Shown in pieces: positions 36,581 to 46,004 of a DNA stretch of 64,000 nucleotides (positions within the stretch are counted from its first letter, which is position 1; every line of letters starts with the position of its first letter). The position numbers and the translations under genes are program-made. The notes below the pieces were generated by a model, which saw nothing but the letters and a program-made list of their open reading frames with translations, made no database searches and was not told the origin of the DNA. Origin of the DNA: Armigeres subalbatus (lineage: Eukaryota; Arthropoda; Insecta; Diptera; Culicidae); the NCBI RefSeq assembly GCF_024139115.2, contig NC_085139.1:255474067-255538066 (forward strand). Direction: 5' to 3'.

Positions 36581-37896
36581 GAGTAGAGTGGGGCAAGAGT
36601 ACGCACTTAGTTTTCAATCGATCATGTGGCCCTTATGAAGCAAGCTTCTGCATATCAAATCAGTGTCGATGATTCATATACTCTTCCTTTATGTTACCCA
36701 GTAAAAAAAATATTTAAATTATTGAGATTCGTTTTAGTAGAACCTTTATTGCAAGACAAGTGAAAAACGCACTCTTACCCCACCGGTGGGGTAAAAGTGC
36801 GCACCGGGTGGGGTAAGAGTACGCATTTATCCAATCATGTGCTTTAAGTATATATTAACACAAATAAGAGTTAATAACATTTAATTGATGTTTAATGAGC
36901 ATATATTAGGGAATGTTTAAAGATTACGTAACTCTTAAAGGGGGAGGGGGTTCTAAAAATGTGCACTTTCATACGAATAACCATTGTTTTTTATATATAC
37001 AGAAAAACTACAGAGATAAAAATATATATCACGTTTAGCGTGGCGTATACAAAGGCATTTTCCTTAAAGAAAGTTCACCAATCACGTAACGTAAATTTTG
37101 ACTATTTCATCACCCCCCCCCCTATCTCACACTATTTGTATGAATCCTCTAGAAATTATATGGATCGTCACACATCTCGTAACCCCTCCCAGCTAAACGT
37201 TGCGTAATTTATGAATGTTTCTTTTGATTAAATGAAATTATTATTTAGACGAAGTTGTGTTTTCGTACTATGTTTAGGTGTACAACAAGTCCTAATACAA
37301 TTTCATTATATCGCTTCAGTGCTTTGTTCGCTAAATCCTTTCTAACACCGAACTACTTCAACTTATCCTAAAAACTTGTGATAATTTCGAATTCTGTCCC
37401 TTTTTTCTTAGTTGTGAATCTTTACGCTTTGGAAGAAGTCTTATTTCGGCCGGACATACGGGTTTGACATCATAACTTGAAGATTCATATGCGTACTCTT
37501 GCCCCACCGGTTCCTGCGTACTTTTACCCCACAGTCCCAAAAATTATTCAAGTAATGGTTTTGACTTCTTGGAAAACCAACCGGATTGGTGTTCTTTACC
37601 ATAAAGTACTCTATACAATAGGTTATCGAAATGGTATAATGTTCACCTGATTGAACGTATATATGGTAATGAAATACTAGTTGCGGAAATCCAATTATTT
37701 TTAGCAAAATGACCAAAAAGTTAACTAACTCCATATCTCCCTTGTTGTTTATTCAAATCGTTCACAATTACACATGATAATGGTTGGCCAGAATACCTGT
37801 CAAACTGATGCAGTGCTACTAGTTTATCTTTTTTTATTACTTCAAAAAATCGAAAACGTACTCTTACCCCACGCGCACTCTTGCCCCACTCTACTC
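36581..37896. mobile_element. TA-duplication TIR element in satellite, 1316 bp
   Basis: Ends GAGTAGAGTGGGGCAAGAGT are perfect inverted copies. The insertion duplicated the TA of CAAATATGG in a satellite unit (36579-36580 and 37897-37898). The motif GTGGGGYAARAGTNCGC recurs at the left end, at about 36779-36825, at 37494-37535 and at the right end, mostly mirrored, suggesting subterminal binding sites. No transposase frame seen. It contains a further MITE-like inverted pair at about 36912-37217. Confidence 0.8.
36912..37217. mobile_element. Nested MITE with ATTACGTAAC-type ends
   Basis: AATGTTTAAAGATTACGTAAC on the left mirrors CGTTGCGTAATTTATGAATGTT on the right with mismatches. G-rich (AGGGGGAGGGGG) and C-rich (CCCCCCCCCC) blocks lie inside. 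Boundaries are approximate. Confidence 0.5.
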
Positions 37897-37898
37897 TA

Positions 37899-39210
37899 TG
37901 GTACATGATCTCTGTAGTACAAAGAACAGAATGCGTTCACTGCATATGTTCTTGGTCATCCAAGAAATCCCTGGAGTAAGGCCTTTCGATCTACACGCGT
38001 AACTGAAGATCAATTTTCCGGTTTCAAATATGGTACATGCTCTCTGTGGTACAAAGATCAGAATGCGTTCACTGCATATGTTCTTGGTCATCCAAGAATT
38101 CTCTGGCGTAAGGCCTCCAGATCTACACGCGTAACTGAAGATTAATTTTCCGGTTTCAAATATGGTACATGCTCTCTGTAGTACAAAGGACAGAATGCGT
38201 TCACTGCATATGTTCTTGGTCATCCAAGAAATCTCTGGAGTAAGGCCTTCCGATCTACACGCGTAACTGAAGATCAATTTTCCGGTTTCAAATATGGTAC
38301 ATGCTCTCTGTAGTACAAAGGACAGAATGCGTTCACTGCATATGTTCTTGGTCATCCAAGAAATCCCTGGAGTAAGGCCTTTCGATCTACACGCGTAACT
38401 GAAGATCAATTTTCCGGTTTCAAATATGGTACATGCTCTCTGTAGTACAAAGAACAGAATGCGTTCACTGCATATGTTCTTGGTCATCCAAGAAATCCCT
38501 GGAGTAAGGCCTTTCGATCTACACGTGTAACTGAAGATCAATTTTCCGGTTTCAAATATGGTACATGCTCTCTGTGGTACAAAGAACAGAATGCGTTCAC
38601 TGCATATGTTCTTGGTCATCCAAGAAATCCCTGGAGTGAGGCCTTCCGATCTACACGCGTAACTGAAGATCAATTTTCCGGTTTCAAATATGGTACATGA
38701 ACTCTGTAGTACAAAGAACAGAATGCGTTCACTGCATATGTTCTTGGTCATCCAAGAAATCCCTGGAGTAAGGCCTTTCGATCTACACGCGTAACTGAAG
38801 ATCAATTTTCCGGTTTCAAATATGGTACATGCTCTCTGTGGTACAAAGATCAGAATGCGTTCACTGCATATGTTCTTGGTCATCCAAGAAATCCCTGGAG
38901 TAAGGCCTTCCGATCTACACGCGTAACTGAAGATCAATTTCCCGGTTTCAAATATGGTACATGCTCTCTGTAGTACAAAGAACAGAATGCGTTCACTGCA
39001 TATGTTCTTGGTCATCCAAGAAATCCCTGAAGTAAGGCCTTTCGATCTACACGCGTAACTGAAGATAAATTTTCCGGTTTCAAACATGGTACATGCTCTC
39101 TGTAGTACAAAGAACAGAATGCGTTCACAGCATATGTTCTTGGTCAACCAAGAAATCCCTGGAGTAAGGCCTTTCGATCTACACGCGTAGCTGATGATCA
39201 ATCTCAAAAA
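37899..39210 (-). repeat. 132-bp satellite array, right block
   Basis: About ten units, the direct continuation of the array broken at 36580 by the 1316-bp element. The same 44-residue translated unit gives a 438-residue minus-strand frame. Unit edges stop being recognisable near 39200. Confidence 0.9.
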
Positions 39211-39339
39211 GTAGTGGACGTCATATTTGAATCATCCCTTTATTTGTGTTTAATTTAAGTTTAACAGTTTAACATTGTCTTTATTTAAGTTTAACATCAA
39301 GTTCAACACAAATGTATTCAATATGAAGAGAGCATGTAC

Positions 39340-39655
39340 CATATTTGAAATCGGAACATTGATCTTCAGCTACGCGTGTAGATCAAATTGCCTTACTCCA
39401 GGGATTTTTTGAATGACCAAGAACATATGATGTGAGGGCATTCTGTTATTCGTACTACAGAAAGCATGTACCATATTTGAAACCGGAAAATTGATCTTCA
39501 GTTACGCGTGTAGATCGAAAGGCCTTACTCCAGGGATTTTTTGGATGACCAGAAATATATGCAGTGAACGCATTCTGTTCTTTGTACTACAGAGAGCATG
39601 TACTATATTTGAAACCGGAAAATTGATCTTCAGTTACGCGTGTAGATCTGAAGGC
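39340..39655 (+). repeat. 132-bp satellite, inverted block
   Basis: About two and a half units of the same satellite in the opposite orientation, joined to the main array by a 130-bp AT-rich segment (39210-39340) with repeated TTTAAGTTTAACA. This is the orientation switch point of the whole satellite domain. Confidence 0.8.
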
Positions 39656-40998
39656 CTCCACTTCACGTATTTCTTGGATAACCGCGAACGTCTTCCATAC
39701 GCAGATTCGGTTAAATGTACTACAATGGGTACATTACATTAACAAAACAGGCCTGTAGATCATTGGTTACGCGTGTAGACCTGAAGGGCTTTACTTCAGG
39801 GATTTCTTGGATAACCGTGAAGATCTTCCATACGCAGATTCTATCATATGTACCACAATGGGTATATTACAATTACAAAACAGGCCTGTAGATCATTGGT
39901 TACGCGCGTAGATCTGTAGACCTCCACTTCAGGTATTTCTTGGATATCTGCGAACGTCTTCCATACGCAGATTCTGTTATATGTATCATAATGGGTACAT
40001 TACATTAACAAAATAGGCCTTTAGATCATTGGTTACGCGTGTAGATCTGAAGGCTTTCACTTCCGGTATTTCTTGGATAACCGTGAACGTCTTCCATACG
40101 CAGATTCTGTTATATGTACTACAATGGATACATAACATTTAAAAAACAGGCCTGTAGATCATTGGTTACGCGTGTAGACCTGAAGGCCTTCACTTCCGGT
40201 ATTTCTTGGATAACCGTGAAGATCTTCCATACGCAGATTCTATCATATGTACCACAAAGGGTATATTACATTTACAAAACAGGCCTGTAGATCATTGGTT
40301 ACGCGCGTAGATCTGAAGACCTCCACTTCAGGTATTTCTTGGATATCCGCGAACGTCTTCGATACACAGATTCTGTTATATGTACTACAATGGGTACATT
40401 ACATCAGCAAAAAAGGCCTGTAGATTATTGGTTACGCGTGTAGAACTGAAGGCCTTCACTTCAGGGATTTCTTGGCTAACCGTGAAGATCTTCCATACGC
40501 AGATTCTATCATATGTACCACAATGGATATATTACATTTACAAAACAGGCCTGTAGATCATTGGTTACGCGTGTAGACCTGAAGGGCTTTACTTCAGGGA
40601 TTTCTTGGATAACCGTCAAGATCTTCCATACGCAGATTCTATCATGTGTACCACAAAGGGTATATTACATTTACAAAACAGGCCTGTAGATCATTGGTTA
40701 CGCGTGTAAATCTGAAGGCCTCCACTTCTGGTATTTCTTAGATAACTGCGATTGTCTTCCATACGCAGATTCTGTTATATGTACTACAATGGGTACATGA
40801 CATTTACAAAATAGGCCTGTAGATCATTGGTTACGCGTGTAGACCTGAAGGCCTTCACTTCAGGGATTTCTTAGATAAACGTGGAGATCTTCCATACGCA
40901 GATTCTATCATATGTACCACAAAGGGTATATTACATTTACAAAACAGGCCTGTAGATCATTGGTTACGCGTGAAGATCTGAAGAACTCCACTTCTAGA
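39656..40998 (+). repeat. 133-bp satellite array, related subfamily
   Basis: The CATTGGTTACGCG landmark falls at 39761, 39894, 40027, 40160, 40293, 40426, 40559, 40692, 40825 and 40958, an exact 133-bp period. Blocks TTACGCGTGTAGA, GAAGGCCT, GGGATTTCTTGGAT and TGTACTACA align with the 132-bp satellite, so the two share an ancestor. The 133-bp unit is not a multiple of three and gives no long frame. Confidence 0.9.
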
Positions 40999-41243
40999 GT
41001 GCTTTGAAAATAGGTCGTATGTGCAAAAGAGAGTCTCTCTTTGGATCTATTCTCTTTCGATTATTACGAAACTATATAAAAATTTACTTCGAATTTCTTG
41101 GCAGATATCCAAAGACAATAGCTTTGTCTATCATTCTGAAGTGGAAATGTAGCAAAACATGCTATACTTGCCGATATATTAGCGAAAGAGAGCGTGATCA
41201 AAGAGAATCTCTCTTTTGCACATACGACCTATTCTCAAAGCAA
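40999..41243. mobile_element. 44-bp-TIR MITE, 245 bp, in satellite
   Basis: Ends TGCTTTGAAAATAGGTCGTA.. and its inverse form TIRs of about 44 bp including AAGAGAGTCTCTCTTTG. TCTAGA lies on both sides (40993-40998, 41244-41249) as a probable 6-bp duplication. It sits in the last satellite unit; satellite sequence resumes after 41250 for about 90 bp. Confidence 0.7.
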
Positions 41244-42349
41244 TCTAGACTTCAGGTATTTCTTGGATAGCCGCGAACATCCTCCGTACACATATTCTAT
41301 TCAATGTTTCACAATCTACACATATCATATTCAGAACAGGCCAATATTAATTGAATTTATGTAATTTTTATTTAACACGGTATGATACCGCATAAAAAAC
41401 TAATTTGGTGTACTTGTAGAAATCGCACACCAATACCAACAGATTTATTTGGCAGCAATCCATCGAGTTTCAGACTGGACGAATGAAAATTCTCATGGAC
41501 GTAAACAGATTTTCATAAGACAAATTTGAAAAATTTGAAGGGTATTTTTGATTGCCGATTCTCAATAAACTATGATTTGTTCAATGCGCTAATAGTACAC
41601 AATGAAAACTAGGAACTCTAACATACGTGTTACATACAACTTAGTTAGAGAAAGTAGTTGGGCTGGCGTATAAATTAGATTTGAAAACCAAGCACTACCT
41701 ACTACGACGGGAATTAGCTCACTACCCTACTAGGTATCTTTTGTGCGTCCGTTCGTAGCGCCGAATATGTGGGTATGGGTTAAGAAATAGACCTCAAGCT
41801 AGATTATTTTTGATTGTGTATTTTTTATTCCTCTCTGCAGCAGAAATGATTTTTCTGTTGCTTGGTTAGAAGGTGCTGTCGCTTGGCTTGATGATGCTTG
41901 AGGTGCAAATAATATACGATCAGCACGTGCGCGGTACTGCACTGGAATGCTCATACAAGCTCGCTTGTGATGTGTACCGCGAGCGTGGTATTTTCGTTTG
42001 TGCTGTACAAAATACAACAGCGCGCGTACTCGAGTTCGTACGCTCGAGGGAGTTTCTCTAGGCGCGTGTTTGACAATGATTTCATCAATTTAAAGTGAGC
42101 TGCTGAGCTGGGCTTCATTAAAAAAGATCCATGGCTCATCAGCTCAATGTAAGGAAGCGAATCTTTGGAACAGCTCCTGAGCGGAGCGCCCATCTCTAAT
42201 CTGAATGCCAAAGGGGATTAGGCTCTGTGGATCTCATTCACCTGACTTAAATCCTATAAGCGTTTGCACCAGATGTATTAATTGTGGTGGTTCAGGAACC
42301 TTCTTACAATACTGCAAGTTCCAAGAACCACTGTCTTTTGGATGCTATG

Positions 42350-43370
42350 GAGGTTATGAGATAGTTCCAGCTCTCCTAAGGATCTCAGAAGAGATTTCGG
42401 GATGAATTATACGCACGTCCTCCAGGTGCCACATCTGTTTCAACTCCTTCGCCAAGTCGTGGTACTTCGTTATCTTGTTGGAGAATGTTGTTTGGACATT
42501 ATGGTCTAGCGGTACAGCAATGTCGATGAGGGTTACCCACTTTATCCTTTTGTCGTAGGCCACATTATCGGGCCGATTGACACGAATGAGGACATCCGTT
42601 ATGATCTCGCGATCCCAGTACAGCTTCACGAAACTATTTTCCAGAACCGGGACAGGCACATATTTGTAGTAGGCGACAAACTGGTTAACCAAGTTGTGCT
42701 TAAAGCAAGCTGTTGGTGTACAATCTTCGCTACATCGTTACACGAGTAAAAATCCGTTCCTGGAAATGAGAAAAAAATTCATGATTTCATGAATCCAACG
42801 TATTTTCATGTTATGAAAATACACCATGAATATAAATCATGATTTCATGATTTATTTTCGCGTAACGCAACCAATGCGTTACAATTTGGTTGTTGAGATG
42901 AAAAAAAAAATAAAAAAATATGCCCCTCCTGATGCTGAGAGTCCTGGACCGTAACACCTTTTCTTCATCGGTAATTTGTAGGGATGTGCTGCACATCCCT
43001 ATAGCGTGCTGCATTAGCCTGATGACGTTACCGTCTATCTTATACAACTACAGTACCTTATGGAGGTACGAGTGAGGTACTGAGTCGTATGCCTTTTTAT
43101 AGTCGATACTCGATATACGCCATGCTCAGGTATCTTATATATTACCGATGAGAGCACTTTGTACAGACTCGAAAAACACGTTATTGGTCTGTACTTGGCT
43201 GGGTTCAAAGTGCTCCGATCCTTCGGCAGACACCTAGTGATGAATTCCGATAGCTGCACGGGGTTATCTAGTACCGTGTTGAAGCATTCCGCCATCCGCC
43301 CGTGGACCGTTGTGAGTTTTCTATACCAGAAATTATGCACAAAATCGGGTCCTGGTGCAGTCCAATTCCT
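42350..43370 (-). pseudogene. R4/Dong-like LINE relic with REL endonuclease
   Basis: Minus-strand pieces appear in the order expected of a LINE with a restriction-like endonuclease. The RT start (HNFWYRKLTTVHGRM.., NPAKYRPITCFSSLYKVLSSVI, 43340-43035) is followed by LYKIDGNVIRLMQHAIGMCS (43040-42950). Then come CNDVAKIVHQQLAL (about 42740-42690) and the C-terminal domain with NRPDNVAYDKRIKWVTLIDIAVP (PDX12D-type catalytic motif) and KITKYHDLAKELKQMW (42692-42354). The middle of the RT is deleted and the frames are broken. Clade assignment is by motif, and related REL-bearing clades are possible. Confidence 0.6.
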
Positions 43371-43388
43371 GGTATATCAAGAGCACTC

Positions 43389-43444
43389 AATTGTGAAACC
43401 CACAGAGCTCGGTGAGATCACGGAGCTCTGTGGGTTTCACAATT
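43389..43444. repeat. Perfect 22-bp-arm hairpin
   Basis: Left arm 43389-43410 (AATTGTGAAACCCACAGAGC..) and right arm 43423-43444 are perfect complements around a 12-nt loop. It lies beside the R4-like relic. No role is evident; it may be a remnant of a replication-slippage or foldback event. Confidence 0.75.
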
Positions 43445-43479
43445 TCAGCAACATTCCGAACTAGCCTCGTTGATCGGTT

Positions 43480-44814
43480 CCCCTGCTTGTACTGTGTTAG
43501 TCGACCAACCTTTGCCAAAGAAAAAAACAAAGAGATAGTTGCACGAAAGAGAGATAGATTGAGGCAAAAGAGAAATTAGAAGTGTGATGAAAAACAAAAG
43601 GAATAAATCAAGTCAGAAAGTGTTTTATCGGTCTGAGACAGAAGTGTTTCTTTAACTAAAGACTGTCACGAAAAACCTCAACTTAACCCTACGCCTATAC
43701 TTTACAGTGGTGACAAGGATAAAGTCAGTTATTCGCATCTCACTTAAGATTATGTGAGAAATGATTTATTTTACTGTAATCGACGAAAGCTCAACAGGGA
43801 AAGAATTTGGATGCAGTGATGGTATTGGCTGATTTTATTATTATTTTTTATATGATGCCATTTTGCTACACGTTTTCTTATCTTCAGTATATTTGTATGC
43901 ATTGATTGCGTGCTGTATAGTACACTAAGATAGGGAATTTCGCTTGATTAGGATATCAGCGTCATTTAGAACAGTTGTTAAGTGAATTTTAGTGCAATTT
44001 GCATGAAAACAAGCATGGACCTCATTAAGAAAATCACTATTTTTATACAGCAAAAATGCCATTTTGTATTGTGCTTTCTTCTTGATTCTTATTGATACTG
44101 CATACTGCATTATGCTCATTGTTCTTTTGTATTCTTTGGTTTAAAGCACAGTGAATGAGGCTATTTTATTTACACCATTTTTGGCGTGTAGTTTTTTTTA
44201 AGAAAGAGCCATGCAGAATAGGTATACGTTTGCATACGTTTTGACAGTTTTCCCATTGAAAAACTGTCAAAACGCACGCAAACGTATCCATTAGGGGAAG
44301 GGGGCAAAATTATTGTCTTATTTGTAACGCTATTCATGGGTATTTTTACATTATGCAACAGTTAAACAAGATAGCTAGTTGATGCAATTCAAAAATTGTC
44401 AAACATCTCAATCATATTGATAATATTCACATTTCAAAAAATTGGTGATATTCTGTTGTCGGAAAATTCATGAGGCAAAACTCCTTTTAGCTGGCAACTA
44501 CTAGGGAACAAAGTACCATGCGTCGGCGAATCAGCATTCTGGTATGGATAGTGCGTGGAGACGCAAGTACATTGTAGGTTAGCGCCACTAGGGCGTTTTG
44601 CCTCGCCAAAATGTTAGATGTTTCTTCAAAATGTGGACATTTTCGGTTTTTCCGACCTTCCCATACACTATTTTGAAACTTTTTTCGCCTAACCTACATA
44701 ATTTTAGATCTAGTTTTGTTACGGCCATCTTAATGACGGTAAATATGACGGAAACCACAAAAGGCGTTTTGCATCGGGGGGGCGTTTTGGGGCCTCTTCC
44801 CCTACTCTTGACCC
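43480..44814. other. No gene; possible LTR edge and short palindrome
   Basis: 43500-43720 is purine-rich and ends in CTTTACAGTGGTGACAAGGATAAAG, which resembles an LTR end (ACA) followed by a TGG-type primer-binding site. With no partner LTR or gag in view this is weak. A palindrome lies at about 44225-44290 (CGTTTTGACAGTTTT mirrored). The rest is unique AT-rich sequence without recognised coding frames. Confidence 0.25.
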
Positions 44815-46004
44815 ACACGTTTAGATCACACAACCCAAAATGAAGTTCAAACAACTCAAAATTAAGTTCATTTCACTTAATTTGGACCGCCGTTGGTGAG
44901 GGAAGCCAATTTTGATTTGGATGGCCGAACTCGGATTTGAGTAGTTTCCGTTTACACTCAGAAATAATATTAATCCAAGAATGTTTTGAAATTATACTTA
45001 TTTGTCATTTCTATGAATTATACTTGCTTCAGATTAAAATGTATACTACCTTTCATTATGATTTATACTAAGCAAGAATAACGTTAAAATATGTTTGTTT
45101 GCATTCTGTCTTTTGCAGATTTTGATATTTTCTTCATACGCGTGGTGATTTCGATCAATTTAATACTTCTTTCAATAAACAGACTAAGGACGACTAAAAA
45201 GTAAGAAACTGAGCATATGGTTACAAACGTTGAGATTCATATTAATTTTCTTTTTCTAGATCCGCTATTCGTTTATATGCATATAAGTTAAATTGTTGTG
45301 CAATGCGGAAAAGCACGCCTTTCCGGAGGAAATTTACAGCGCTCGACATTGATCTTTGCCATTTTGTTTGCTTGGTTGCCCCTGTCAACCGGAATGTAAA
45401 AAAACCTCTTTCATCGAACCAAACCAAACCAATTCCGAAACTCGCACAATGCCTCTTCCTTGGCCGCCCAGCCACACCGTTTATCAAACGCGTCAGAAGC
45501 GAGTACCAAATTAAGTCTCGCTGCCCCCTTCGGCGGTCTCAAGTAATGAAGATTCGGGCTGACGCAATTTATCTCAGGCACGTAGTAAATGATTCTATGT
45601 AAGTAATGAATCGAAGTGTTATCTTTGAATGAAAATAGATATCTAACGTTAAATCGTTAAAATTATTTTCAGCTCTACGGCAAAGTCTGCTTCAAACGGA
45701 CCAACGCCGGTCTCCATTTCAGTGATTTTTCTTCACTGCGACGTTTCTTTGAATTTGCCGGATATGCGAGAGCCAGTCAAGAATTGATGGTGATGTGACC
45801 AGGACGATTCGAACCACAAAAAATAACTACCGCATGTTATTCTCTCGCGCTTTTGATTGCATATTACTCCACCAAGATTAATTAAATATGAATTTGTTGT
45901 GATAAGTATCCTTTTATTTATATCATTCTGAAAACGAAAAAGAAAAACAAACAACATAACCTAAATATTTTGGATCATAATTTTCACAGAAGTATAATCT
46001 AAAA

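Larger units (their letters stand above)
32717..42198. mobile_element. Giant hAT-type element carrying satellites, 9482 bp
   Basis: Perfect 11-bp inverted ends TAGAGATGGGC / GCCCATCTCTA sit inside a perfect 8-bp direct repeat ATCTGAAT (32709-32716, 42199-42206). The TIR and duplication length are of hAT type. Subterminal zones (32740-32810, 33460-33680 and 42100-42190) carry many GAGC/GCTC motifs such as GAGCGGAGC and CAGCTC. No transposase was found. The interior is mainly satellite arrays (34600-39655 and 39656-40998) with two further insertions (36581-37896 and 40999-41243). The remaining 32.8-34.5 and 41.3-42.1 kb are AT-rich unique DNA without recognised genes. Confidence 0.8.

Noticed and set aside
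34674..39207. Very long minus-strand frames (523 and 438 residues) of 44-residue repeats
   Set aside because: They follow exactly the 132-bp satellite unit, have no promoter, start or terminal features, and the 133-bp sister satellite has no frame. Treated as satellite, with the coding idea listed only as a test.
34600..40998. Regular repeats that could suggest a CRISPR array
   Set aside because: Units are contiguous with no unique spacers and are 132-133 bp long, and the context is eukaryotic. This is a satellite.
43500..43735. LTR end plus primer-binding site (TGGTGACAAGG..)
   Set aside because: No partner LTR, TG start or gag/pol found nearby; kept only as a remark with low confidence.
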